From: a virus
Virus record (IMG/VR): IMGVR_UViG_3300042898_005872
Coordinates: 1 to 25,629 of that record
Reading direction: 5' to 3' (one strand)
DNA length: 25,629 nt
Within the stretch, counting starts at the first letter, position 1; each line of letters opens with the position of its first letter. The notes beneath the pieces were generated by a model, which saw nothing but the letters and a program-made list of their open reading frames with translations, was not told the DNA's origin and did no database searches. Below are positions 4,881 through 13,557 of the stretch, one piece after another. A program made the position numbers and the translations under genes.

Positions 4881-7800
4881 ATGATGTATGCAGCCGATCA
4901 GTTTTTACGTAAGTTTTTAGGTATCTCTAGTATAGTGGATCCTGGAATAGTAAATAATTATAATCATGAAGACCCTACATATCCTATATTTCATATTAAG
5001 TTTGCTTTTAACCCACCAGAAGCAAAGCACCCAGATTATGTTACAAATAGATTACTAAGTGACCTCAAAGATGAAACGTCTCAGGTAGCTCCAGAATCAG
5101 CTATAAAATTTCTGTATAATGTAGGGGAGCCTGAAAGAGCAATTATGCTAAGAAAATTCAACTTAGCTTTAAAGTCAATTAGTGAACAAACCCCATGGTA
5201 TTTTCAAGGTATAAATGGAATAGAAGGTTTATTTAAACATGCATATCCATCTGAAGGTAGAGGTGAAGCAGGACTTACGGATGCAGTTATTGACATATCT
5301 ACATTGGATAGTATTGACTTTAGGATTACGGCTTTAAAGGATCTTTATAGAAAAGCAGCATATGATAGGAAGTATAGAAGATGGGTTTTACCTGTCAATA
5401 TGAGAAGATTTCGAATGACTATTATGGTCGGAGATGCAAGACAATTAGCTATAACAGAAGATAATTACTCTATAAATGGTAAACAAGCGTTACAAGCATT
5501 AAGAGATATAGATATTTTTAATGCTAGTAATATAGGTGGAAAACTTCTAGGTAAAGTTCGTGATGGATCTTTATCTTTTGTTAAAAGACTTCAATGGTGG
5601 GATAATCATTTTTCATGTTTAGTATTTGACTGTCAAGATTGTGAATTTGATATGAATAGTTTTAGTGGAATAAATAGCTTAAGTCACCCAAGACTTAAAG
5701 ATACTACTCTTGCTCAGAGTCTAAAAATAAAAATAGGAAGAGTTATAGAAAGTAATACATATAGTCTTTTGGAATATTCATTAAGTGATAATTTAATTGA
5801 AAATTTTTTAAAGTCTGAAAATAAATCAGATGTAATAAAACTTTCTCAAACTTTAAATGCGGCTTTTAAACCTAAGGTTCCTTATTGGAATAATTATCAA
5901 AATCTAGAAAGAGATAAAGGGGATAATAAAAGAATTATTACTGAAGATGGTGGATTTGGAAGTGCTATATCTCAAGGTGCAAATGCTGCTGCTGCTGCTT
6001 TAGGCATAGATGGTATCACGCAAGGTACAAATCTTGGTGGTGGAGGTGGAATTTTAGGTTCTTTAGGCTCTATTGTTGATTTTGCTGGAGATACTGCATC
6101 AGAAATAGCTCAAGAAGCTTTAGGTTTGGCAACTGAACAAATCACAAAGAATGTATTTGGTAATGATCTTTATCGTTCAGCAGCAGGTATAGGGCTTGGT
6201 ATTTTAAATGGAGATTTAAATCAAGTAGCTCAAAACTTTGTAAATCCTGCTATCGCAGGTGCTTTAGGTATTAACATAGAATCTTCAGGAAGACCAATAC
6301 AACCAAATCTCAGGGATGGTATTCCAACTAAATTAGAATTAGTAGCACCAAATGTACAAAAGTCTTTAAGCGACATTCAAGCAAATCTTTCAGGTCAAGG
6401 TGCAGATCCAAGATTTCAATCAATTGGAAGACCTGGGGGAAGTTTATTTAATAATCCTAATCCAACTGAAAAACTTTTTGATCAAAAAAATATTGATCTA
6501 CAAGCTTCAAGAGTTGAAAAAGAAATGCCTCAAAATATTGAGTTCCAAACTGTTAGAAAAGAAACTAAAATTAATCCTAAAAAAGAAGTTTTAACTGGAG
6601 CAACTAAAAAAACTACATTTGATGAATCTTTAATAAACTTGGAAGGAGCAGGTAAAAAATTAGATTTAACTCCAAGTAGTGCAAATCTAAGTGGTGCTCA
6701 ACCTCTAAAAGATTTAACCCCTAATAATGCAGATTTAGTAGGTGCTCAACCTCTTAAAGACTTAGTACCTGATAATGCAGATTTAGTAGGTGCTCAACCT
6801 CTAAAAGACTTGATTCCTGATAATGCAGATTTAGTAGGTGCTCAACCTCTTAAAGACTTGATTCCTAATAATGCAGATTTAGTAGGTGCAGAACCTCTTA
6901 AAGACTTGATTCCTGATAATGCAGATTTAGTAGGTGCACAACCTCTTAAAGACTTAGTACCTAATAATGCAGATTTAGTAGGTGCAGAACCTCTTAAAGA
7001 GTTAGTACCTGTAAATGCAAATTTAATTGGGGCTGAATCTTTAAAAGACTTAGTACCTACAAGTGCAGAACTAACAGGAGCTGAAGCACTAAAGAAAATT
7101 GATCCTGCAAAAGTTATATTAGAAGGTCAAGATCCATTATTGAGTTTTGATCAAAAATCTATAACTTTAACAGGTACAACTCCTCTTACAAAATTCGCTT
7201 CTGCAAATGAAACTTTAGTGGGTGCAAAAGTGCTCACAGATTTAGCTCAAAGTAAAATTAATTTAGAGGGTACAGAGCCTTTAAATAGTTTAAGTTCTAC
7301 AAATGTAGATTTAGCTGGAAAAACACCATTGAGTAAATTTGAAGAATCTAAAATAGATCTTACAGAATCAAAAGTATTAAGGGATCTTCCTAATTTAAAA
7401 GAAGAATTGATTTCTCCCACTAAGCAAACAAGTTTTAATGAAACTACAGCTGATTTAGATGGAATAAAACCTCAAACTAAGTTTGCTGAAGACAATGTAA
7501 ATTTAGAAGGAAGTGCAATTAAGTCAAGTTCAATTAAAAATGCTAATTTAATAGGAACACTACCAATTTCTAAATTGAATGAAAGTAATGTTGAATTAAC
7601 TGGAAATAATAAAAATACTGTAAAAGAACTTGGAGTTGCAGAACTAAATGGAAAAACACCAGCGGATAAACTTTCTGAGAGTAATGTTGGAAATATGGAA
7701 TATAATGAAAGCTTAACATCTACTTCATTAGGAAAAGAAACGTTACTTGGCAAAGAGCCTGTCACAGCTTTTTCTGAAAATAATATAGGTAATATGAAAA

Positions 7801-8714
7801 ATGAAGTTCCGAATACTTTATCTTCATTAGGAACAGAAACATTGCTTGGAACAAAACCTCTTACGAATTTATCTGAAACTAATGTTAATCTTGTAGGAGC
7901 TACAGTACAAAATAAAATTTCTGAAAAAATTGAATTAAACAGTGCAAGTATAACTACAAAAATGGATAAAAATGTTCGTTTAGAAGGTACAGCTCCATTA
8001 AATCATATGAATGATAATGTAGAATTGAAAGGTGCTATAAATATAAATACAACATTTCCATCTACAAATATTAATCTAGAAGGTAAAGAGGGTGCTACTT
8101 TACTACCTAATCAAAATGTAGAATTAGAAGGTAAGCAGCCTCAGAGTAATACCATAAGTAATGCTTTTGAAGGTCAACGTACTCTAGGTATAAATAAAAA
8201 TAAAAAAACTTCCCAAGGAAATGTTGAACTAGAAATTTCGAAACCTCTACAGGTTCTACCAACAAAAAATGTTGATACAGAAACAAGAAGTTCTTCATAT
8301 ACAATAGGTCAAAATGTATTTCAGGAAAATAAAGGTATAGGGATAAAAAGTAATAATCAAACACTGCCACAAAGTCGTATAGAGTTTGAAACATCTTCTG
8401 TTATGGGAAATACAACTTCTGAAAATGTAGGTTTTGAAACTCCCTTTACTAGAGAGAATACAACTTCTGAAAATGTAGGTTTTAAAACTCCTTTTACTAA
8501 AGAGAATACAACTTCTGAAAATGTAGGTTTAGAAGCACCTTCTATTCAAGAAAATACAAATTATAAAAATGTAGGTTTAGAAGCACCTTCTGTTCAAGAG
8601 AATACAGGTTACAAAAATGTACAATTAGGAGTACCTTCAGTTAATACACCAATAAGAGAAGTTTCTGGAGAACTGTCTGTTGTAAAAAATCCTAAAGATT
8701 CAAACTCACAATAA
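4881..8714 (+). CDS. Giant 16-residue-repeat tail/baseplate protein
   Basis: 1277 residues in four parts. (1) A globular N-terminal domain of about 345 residues, including RRWVLPVNMRRFRMTIMV and WWDNHFSCLVFDCQDCEFDM, a strand-rich pattern reminiscent of tail-tube or tube-cap proteins. (2) A Gly/Ala-rich stretch, about 355-475. (3) From about 600 to 1100, many units of about 16 residues with the form NADLVGAQPLKDLIPD, near-identical at 600-743 and diverged after. (4) Five further 16-residue units (NTTSENVGFETPFTRE type) at 1177-1256. It lies between neck/DUF3008 genes and the central spike, so a tail or baseplate role is likely. A tape measure is an alternative, but its repeats are not coiled-coil. 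The start is ATGATG; either codon could serve. Function of the repeats is unknown. Confidence 0.6.
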   Translation: MMYAADQFLRKFLGISSIVDPGIVNNYNHEDPTYPIFHIKFAFNPPEAKHPDYVTNRLLSDLKDETSQVAPESAIKFLYNVGEPERAIMLRKFNLALKSISEQTPWYFQGINGIEGLFKHAYPSEGRGEAGLTDAVIDISTLDSIDFRITALKDLYRKAAYDRKYRRWVLPVNMRRFRMTIMVGDARQLAITEDNYSINGKQALQALRDIDIFNASNIGGKLLGKVRDGSLSFVKRLQWWDNHFSCLVFDCQDCEFDMNSFSGINSLSHPRLKDTTLAQSLKIKIGRVIESNTYSLLEYSLSDNLIENFLKSENKSDVIKLSQTLNAAFKPKVPYWNNYQNLERDKGDNKRIITEDGGFGSAISQGANAAAAALGIDGITQGTNLGGGGGILGSLGSIVDFAGDTASEIAQEALGLATEQITKNVFGNDLYRSAAGIGLGILNGDLNQVAQNFVNPAIAGALGINIESSGRPIQPNLRDGIPTKLELVAPNVQKSLSDIQANLSGQGADPRFQSIGRPGGSLFNNPNPTEKLFDQKNIDLQASRVEKEMPQNIEFQTVRKETKINPKKEVLTGATKKTTFDESLINLEGAGKKLDLTPSSANLSGAQPLKDLTPNNADLVGAQPLKDLVPDNADLVGAQPLKDLIPDNADLVGAQPLKDLIPNNADLVGAEPLKDLIPDNADLVGAQPLKDLVPNNADLVGAEPLKELVPVNANLIGAESLKDLVPTSAELTGAEALKKIDPAKVILEGQDPLLSFDQKSITLTGTTPLTKFASANETLVGAKVLTDLAQSKINLEGTEPLNSLSSTNVDLAGKTPLSKFEESKIDLTESKVLRDLPNLKEELISPTKQTSFNETTADLDGIKPQTKFAEDNVNLEGSAIKSSSIKNANLIGTLPISKLNESNVELTGNNKNTVKELGVAELNGKTPADKLSESNVGNMEYNESLTSTSLGKETLLGKEPVTAFSENNIGNMKNEVPNTLSSLGTETLLGTKPLTNLSETNVNLVGATVQNKISEKIELNSASITTKMDKNVRLEGTAPLNHMNDNVELKGAININTTFPSTNINLEGKEGATLLPNQNVELEGKQPQSNTISNAFEGQRTLGINKNKKTSQGNVELEISKPLQVLPTKNVDTETRSSSYTIGQNVFQENKGIGIKSNNQTLPQSRIEFETSSVMGNTTSENVGFETPFTRENTTSENVGFKTPFTKENTTSENVGLEAPSIQENTNYKNVGLEAPSVQENTGYKNVQLGVPSVNTPIREVSGELSVVKNPKDSNSQ
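6678..7109 (+). repeat. Nine tandem 48-bp units inside the repeat gene
   Basis: Units begin at 6678, 6726, 6774, 6822, 6870, 6918, 6966, 7014 and 7062, exactly 48 bases apart and in frame. The units starting between 6726 and 6966 are nearly identical at DNA level; the outer units have diverged. Each encodes one 16-residue repeat such as NADLVGAQPLKDLVPD. Confidence 0.92.
8409..8648 (+). repeat. Five tandem 48-bp units, second family
   Basis: In-frame units start at 8409, 8457, 8505, 8553 and 8601. The first three share the sequence for NTTSENVGF/L; the last two have diverged (NTNYKNVGL, NTGYKNVQL). The period is the same as in the upstream array. Confidence 0.88.
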
Positions 8715-8734
8715 TTTTATGTTTTTATTTTTTT

Positions 8735-8745
8735 GATATATAAAT
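8735..8745 (+). promoter_or_regulatory. Candidate late promoter with exact TATAAATA
   Basis: GATATATAAATA holds the full T4-late consensus TATAAATA (8738-8745), only 3 bases before the ATG at 8749. If used as in T4, the transcript would begin at or just after the ATG. Either the gene is leaderless, the element serves a downstream start, or it is a chance match. Confidence 0.35.
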
Positions 8746-8748
8746 ACT

Positions 8749-9498
8749 ATGGAAAGAAATAATACATATTTTGGAAAAGTAGTAATCAATGATGATCCTG
8801 AAAGAATCGGTAGATGTAAAGTAAAAGTTCTTGGGGTCTTCGATGAATTACAAGACAACGATCTACCTTGGGCGTTTCCTGCTTATAATATGTCATTTGC
8901 AGGAGGAGAATCAAAAGGTTATGGATCTATAAGTGTTCCAAAATTGGATACTATAGTACGAATACGATTTGAAAATGGAGACACATATTTTCCTGTATAT
9001 TGGAGTATTCCAATTGCAAATGAAACTATGAAGTCTGAATTGAATGATTCATATTTAAATTCTCATGTAATTACTTACGATGAAGATGAAAATATGAAAA
9101 TTCTATATAGTCCTTCAATTGGTTTAAAATACCATTTTAATGGATCTCATGTAACGATAAATCCTGATAAATCTATAACTATTGAACATGATGCAACTCA
9201 GTCAGTTATAGAATTAAATGGATCAAATATAACTATTGTAGCTAATAATAAAATTGAAGCAACAGCTCCAACTAAAATAGAAATAAATAGTTCAAATGTA
9301 CATGTTAATGGTGTGAAAACAGAATTAGGAGCAGCTCCAGTATTTTCAAATATATGTGCGGAGCCCCTTTGGGTTTTTTTAAAAGCATTAGCAGCAGCAG
9401 CAGATGCAAAATGGCCTCCATCACCAGGAGTACTTTCAGCACTTGCTGCAACTGCTGAAGTAGCAAGTACATCAAAAACTGTAAAAACTTCATTATAA
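8749..9498 (+). CDS. Baseplate central spike protein, gp5/VgrG-like, no lysozyme
   Basis: The spike sits at the tip of the tail tube and pierces the envelope. The N-terminal OB-fold is clear (about residues 7-90): FGKV, RIGRCKVKVLGVFD, DLPWAFP, then G...VPKLDTIVRIRFENGD..FPVYW, matching the gp5 N-terminal/VgrG pattern. From about 125 to 190 short alternating strands (SITIEHD, SVIELNG, NITIVANN, KIEINSS, VHVNG) form the repeat of a trimeric beta-helix. The C-terminal 60 residues are Ala-rich. T4 gp5 carries a lysozyme domain between these parts; here it is absent, as in gpV- or VgrG-like spikes. The next gene's ATG follows the stop by one base. Confidence 0.8.
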   Translation: MERNNTYFGKVVINDDPERIGRCKVKVLGVFDELQDNDLPWAFPAYNMSFAGGESKGYGSISVPKLDTIVRIRFENGDTYFPVYWSIPIANETMKSELNDSYLNSHVITYDEDENMKILYSPSIGLKYHFNGSHVTINPDKSITIEHDATQSVIELNGSNITIVANNKIEATAPTKIEINSSNVHVNGVKTELGAAPVFSNICAEPLWVFLKALAAAADAKWPPSPGVLSALAATAEVASTSKTVKTSL

Positions 9499-9499
9499 A

Positions 9500-12400
9500 A
9501 TGGCTAAATCACTACTTCAAATAACGCCTTATGCCTTGGTAGAATTAGATTACGACACTACAGTAATATCTACCAATACGCAGTCTTTTTTGTTTTTCAA
9601 TTCTTCATATACAAATGAAAGACAATTACTGAATGTTACAAAAGGAAATAATCCAACATCTAATATTTTAGATAGATCTGCTGTACGTTTGACTGATTCT
9701 AGAACTTGGGCACATTTAGATCAAGATAGAGCTATCCCTTATAATAGTTATGATTCTGCAAATCTTTCTCAAAGTTTATTAAGTGATTATACTAGTACAC
9801 AATGGCCAGTTGAATATGAAACTTTAAAATTACATTTACTATCAGGATATAATCTAGAAGATTTAGATGGTTTACTTCTTAGTGTTGAATACCCTGAAGT
9901 TTCTGGAAAGAATTGTACAGTTGCTCAAATAGCTTATTTAAAAGGCGATGAGTTTATTAAATTCAATGCTAGACCAATTGTAATTTCAGGACGAAGTTAT
10001 GATAGATATATTGAAGTGTTAATACCCTCTCTTTTTAGTCTTAACGATGAATTTTATGCTAACCCTACATCTGGAGCTTTAGCTTATTGGTTAAGTTCTA
10101 ATAACAAAGGTTTTTTGAGAAGCGGTTTAATTTCTATTACATTAAGAGAAATTACTACATCATCAGATAATGGAACAGTTCTTTCATTAACGGCAGGTAA
10201 TGTTACAAATATAACATATAAACAACAGGATGCATATAGTTTATTAAGTGCTGTTATCATTGAAAATGATGAAGAAGATTGTTTTGAATATTACCCTTCA
10301 TGGCAAGGTGGATTTGTAGAAGATTTAGTTTCTAGTTTAAATTCAGTTGGTGGAGATTATTATGTTTTTCATGAACTATATATTTATGAGCAATTAGGGT
10401 TTAGTCAAGTACAAAGCGATTATTTTGTTTCTATACAAGAAGGTAATTTTAATGAGCCTAAAAAATTTAGGCCTATTTTAAAAAATGCAGATTCCGCATA
10501 TTCCTTTAGTATAGATTATGTAATGAGACTTACAGACAAAGATACTGGAAATCAAATTGTAAGGACAGCCTCTATCACTTCATTTGAGCCTAAAAGACAT
10601 GGAAGAAAAATAGAAAAAGTTAATTTAGAGGGTTCAGTAAGATCCTTTAAAATTTACAACAAAATTATAGAAGAAACTAAACTTCAAGTTAATAGAAAAG
10701 TAGTAGATAAAAGAGTAGAAAAATTATATACTCCTACATTTTTTGATTTTAATGAAGTAGCTGTAAATACATCTAATGTAATCTTAAAAACTGATGGAAC
10801 ATTTACTACTGAATCTGTTTGGAATTGGGATGTTATTTTTGGACAAGGCGAAGCTATTATGCTTATACATCCTTATGAGAACTATGTTAAATTTAAAATG
10901 CATAGATATTTAGAAAATAATGTTACGACTTCTTTAGATTTACGTTATGATGTTGATTTATTTTTAGTAATAGAATACGCTGGAAAAAGAGTAAGGTTTT
11001 CTAAATTAGAAGGATTTTATTCGACAAATTTAGCTGAAGGTGAAATAGTATTTAAGATACCTGCGAAAGATTCTTCTGCTATTTATTCTAATGAAGGTGG
11101 CATATTTTATATCACATCAAAAGTTCCATCCTTTATAAAAGTTAAAGTTATGGACAATTTTGTTGGAGGAATTGCTAATAAAGAAATTAATATTATTTCT
11201 AAAGAATTTTATTCTAAGGGAGACACAGATTTATTTGAATTGATATATGATGGGGTTACTTATTTTGTTCCTAAAAATATGCTTCAAGTTATTCAAGTTA
11301 TTCCTACAGGATCAGGAGTTAGTGAAACTACTTTATATACAGGTAAATGGAGAAGAATGCAAGATGCAGATACTGTAAAAGATGATATTGAAAAAATAAG
11401 AAGAAATGAACTTGAAAGGGTTTTAAATAATATTAGAACTTCTCAACTATCTTTGAATACTCGTCAATCTGAATTAAGTCAAAAATCATCTGAACTTGCA
11501 GCGTTAGAAGCTAAATTAAATGCGCAATCCTCCTCACAAAATGCACAAGCAGATTTACTTAATTCTCTACAAAGAGATGTTGCAAGTAAAGATAAAATAA
11601 ATAATCAAAGAGAATTAGATTTAAGAGAACAAGCTAGGAAGGCAGCAGAAAAAGAAAATCAAAATATAGCTGCATTTCAAGACCAATTAAATAAGATTTT
11701 AAAATCTATTGAGGACCTTGAAAATGTAAGTGGTGAAGGTGCTGGTGGAGGTGAAGGTAACCAAGGTGGAGGTAATCAAGGTGGAGGTAACCAAGGTGGT
11801 GAAGGTGGAGGAAACCAAGGTGGAGGTAACCAAGGTGGTGAAGGTGGAGGAAACCAAGGTGGAGGTAACCAAGGTGAGGGTTTGGGTAATCAAGGTGGAG
11901 GTACACAAGGATACCAAGGTGGAGATAATCCAGGTGGGGGAGGGATAGTCAAAACAGTGGTAACGCAAAATGATGTAATTAATCCTACGCTTGGATTAGA
12001 TAGATTTAATCCAAATGCAAATATTACTGGTGTAGCTAAAACTATAAATTATGTTGATTTTCTAGGAAGATCTGGCAGTGATTTGGGTGTTTTACCTTCA
12101 GTTGGATTTTCACCTCTAACTATAGATGCAGGTTTAAATTTTTCTAACAAAGGACCTTTAGTTGGTGGTGGATTTGGAACAGGTGTCCCAATAGTTAATA
12201 ATAATTCAGGTGTTAATGCTATTTTAGGTACATCTGGTAGCTCAGTAGCTAACAAAAGATCATTTATTTCTGATTCTTTAGGAACAAGAAATGGTGCTGG
12301 ATCTAATAGTGGTGTAACAGTTCTACCTCCTGCTGGAAATACTGAAAAAATTGTAAAAGGAAAAGTTAAAACTTGGAGTGATATTTTAGGTGATACGCAT

Positions 12401-12946
12401 ACTGCTTGGCAACAATATTTTTCTTTATTTTCGAAATCTACAACTAATATTCGTACTTATGAATCGTGGGATTTCTTTAATTATGATAGAAGGTTAGCTA
12501 AATCTGAAATAGATAAATATAACTATAGAGCTTTTGATTATATCCGTGCGAGAAACAAAGGAGAGATAATTGAATTACAAGTAGAATCTATTTATTATTT
12601 ATCAGTAGGTGATTTATTAGTAAGTAAAGATGAACATGTGAAAATTGAGATTACTTATTTATCATCACCAGGTAGAGTTCGTGGTATTTATATTGATACT
12701 AACGTTGCATATAGTTTGGGAAGAATTGGAGTTGTTTTAGGTAGAAATGTTAATTTTCCAGGAGCTCTTACGAAATATGGCAAATATACAAAAGGATGGG
12801 TATTAAAGACTATACTTTATGAAGAAGAAAACATTGATTGGACTATTATCAAAAAGAATAGTGGTGGTAATAGAGGTGGAGGTAATGGAGATGGTGGTGG
12901 TGGAGGTGGAGGTGGAGAAGGTACTGGTGTTAAACAACCTCTTTAA
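9500..12946 (+). CDS. Large structural protein with coiled coil and Gly-rich linkers
   Basis: 1148 residues. About 1-620 is strand-rich and probably folded into several beta domains. About 627-740 is a long coiled coil (Glu/Gln/Lys/Leu heptads, for example SQKSSELAALEAKLNAQ). About 744-815 is a GGGNQGG-type linker. Then comes a globular C-terminal domain with an aromatic segment (YESWDFFNYDRR), and a second Gly-rich tail (about 1121-1143). It begins one base after the spike gene and is co-transcribed with it. Context points to a baseplate or tail component. A large C-terminal domain on a flexible linker would suit a fibre or adhesin mount. I do not recognise a named family. Confidence 0.55.
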   Translation: MAKSLLQITPYALVELDYDTTVISTNTQSFLFFNSSYTNERQLLNVTKGNNPTSNILDRSAVRLTDSRTWAHLDQDRAIPYNSYDSANLSQSLLSDYTSTQWPVEYETLKLHLLSGYNLEDLDGLLLSVEYPEVSGKNCTVAQIAYLKGDEFIKFNARPIVISGRSYDRYIEVLIPSLFSLNDEFYANPTSGALAYWLSSNNKGFLRSGLISITLREITTSSDNGTVLSLTAGNVTNITYKQQDAYSLLSAVIIENDEEDCFEYYPSWQGGFVEDLVSSLNSVGGDYYVFHELYIYEQLGFSQVQSDYFVSIQEGNFNEPKKFRPILKNADSAYSFSIDYVMRLTDKDTGNQIVRTASITSFEPKRHGRKIEKVNLEGSVRSFKIYNKIIEETKLQVNRKVVDKRVEKLYTPTFFDFNEVAVNTSNVILKTDGTFTTESVWNWDVIFGQGEAIMLIHPYENYVKFKMHRYLENNVTTSLDLRYDVDLFLVIEYAGKRVRFSKLEGFYSTNLAEGEIVFKIPAKDSSAIYSNEGGIFYITSKVPSFIKVKVMDNFVGGIANKEINIISKEFYSKGDTDLFELIYDGVTYFVPKNMLQVIQVIPTGSGVSETTLYTGKWRRMQDADTVKDDIEKIRRNELERVLNNIRTSQLSLNTRQSELSQKSSELAALEAKLNAQSSSQNAQADLLNSLQRDVASKDKINNQRELDLREQARKAAEKENQNIAAFQDQLNKILKSIEDLENVSGEGAGGGEGNQGGGNQGGGNQGGEGGGNQGGGNQGGEGGGNQGGGNQGEGLGNQGGGTQGYQGGDNPGGGGIVKTVVTQNDVINPTLGLDRFNPNANITGVAKTINYVDFLGRSGSDLGVLPSVGFSPLTIDAGLNFSNKGPLVGGGFGTGVPIVNNNSGVNAILGTSGSSVANKRSFISDSLGTRNGAGSNSGVTVLPPAGNTEKIVKGKVKTWSDILGDTHTAWQQYFSLFSKSTTNIRTYESWDFFNYDRRLAKSEIDKYNYRAFDYIRARNKGEIIELQVESIYYLSVGDLLVSKDEHVKIEITYLSSPGRVRGIYIDTNVAYSLGRIGVVLGRNVNFPGALTKYGKYTKGWVLKTILYEEENIDWTIIKKNSGGNRGGGNGDGGGGGGGGEGTGVKQPL
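11740..11945 (+). repeat. Gly-rich coding repeat (GGTGGAGGTAACCAA type)
   Basis: Short repeats encode GGGNQ/GGEGGGNQ. A 39-base unit beginning GGTGGTGAAGG is duplicated exactly at 11795 and 11834. Shorter GGTGGAGGTAA(C/T)CAA copies flank it. Opposite-strand open frames here are by-products of the repeat. Confidence 0.85.
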
Positions 12947-12967
12947 TAAAAATCTTTTATATTTTTT

Positions 12968-13513
12968 ATGATACTAAATGCAAGACAAAATTTATTTGAT
13001 TTTAGATTTCCTAAAGGATTCTTCTTTCCTCAGATTGAAGAAAAATATAGGTCATATATTAGAGCATTGCCTTTACCTATAGATAATGTAGCAGATTTTT
13101 TGAATCATACAATTCAATCTTTTACTTTACCTAGCATTTCAGTTCCTTCTGCTGAACAAACATTAGGTGCCAGAAAAACTTTTTGGAGAGGGCATTTACC
13201 ACAACATTTATTAACTAATCAAAAATTTACAGTTGCATTTAAATTAACTGAAGGTTATATAAATTATTTTGTGTTGTATGATCAATTACGATTGTTTTTA
13301 GAATTTGATAATGAAATAGAATTTTTACCTACCTGTAGATTACGTCTTTTAGATTATGGAGGTAAAGAGTTTGTTGCAATAAAACTTCAACAAATTACCA
13401 TGACAAATTTAAGTACTTTAGAACTAAGTTACACTTCTGCTTTGCCTGAACAAAAAACATTTACATGTGAATTTACCTTTAATATTTTTGAATTATTAAA
13501 AGAAAAGAGTTAA
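12968..13513 (+). CDS. Tail-tube-fold protein (tube or tube-initiator)
   Basis: A 181-residue protein with the layout of contractile-tail tube proteins. It has FLNHTIQSFTLPSISVPS near residue 45-60, a TFWRGHLPQ turn, a paired-strand core (KFTVAFKLTEG, YINYFVLYDQLRLF), then RLRLLDYGGKEFVAIKLQ, LSTLELSYTSA and a final strand ...TFTCEFTFNIFELL. The FxTCxFxFxxF end and the LxYTSA strand are typical of the fold. It could be the main tube (gp19-like) or a gp48/gp54-like junction protein; only one copy is in this window. The gap to the previous gene is 21 bases, without promoter. Confidence 0.6.
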   Translation: MILNARQNLFDFRFPKGFFFPQIEEKYRSYIRALPLPIDNVADFLNHTIQSFTLPSISVPSAEQTLGARKTFWRGHLPQHLLTNQKFTVAFKLTEGYINYFVLYDQLRLFLEFDNEIEFLPTCRLRLLDYGGKEFVAIKLQQITMTNLSTLELSYTSALPEQKTFTCEFTFNIFELLKEKS

Positions 13514-13521
13514 TTTATTAC

Positions 13522-13529
13522 TATATTTG
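13522..13529 (+). promoter_or_regulatory. Candidate Bacteroidetes -7 element before the exonuclease
   Basis: TATATTTG matches TAnnTTTG exactly, 28 bases before the ATG at 13558, the same spacing as the copy before the gene at 755. No -33 TTTG is seen. It would give the exonuclease early, host-type transcription separate from the late genes upstream. Confidence 0.4.
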
Positions 13530-13557
13530 TACATATTTTTAAATTAATTGTAATAAC

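Noticed and set aside
6678-7109. 48-bp tandem repeats as a CRISPR array
   Set aside because: Units are contiguous, in frame and coding, with no distinct spacers.
7472-8394. Minus-strand open frames at 7472-7765 and 8107-8394
   Set aside because: Antisense to the long repeat gene, whose codon pattern is clear; products lack any domain.
4881-8714. Tape measure protein
   Set aside because: Its size fits, but there is no long helical region or central hydrophobic segment; the repeats are non-helical and the N-terminus looks like a tube or junction domain.
11699-11968. Open frames on both strands (including 11706-11906 minus and 11730-11948 plus) across the Gly-rich repeat
   Set aside because: They are by-products of the GGTGGAGGTAACCAA repeat inside the 1148-residue gene; their products are low-complexity and have no start context.
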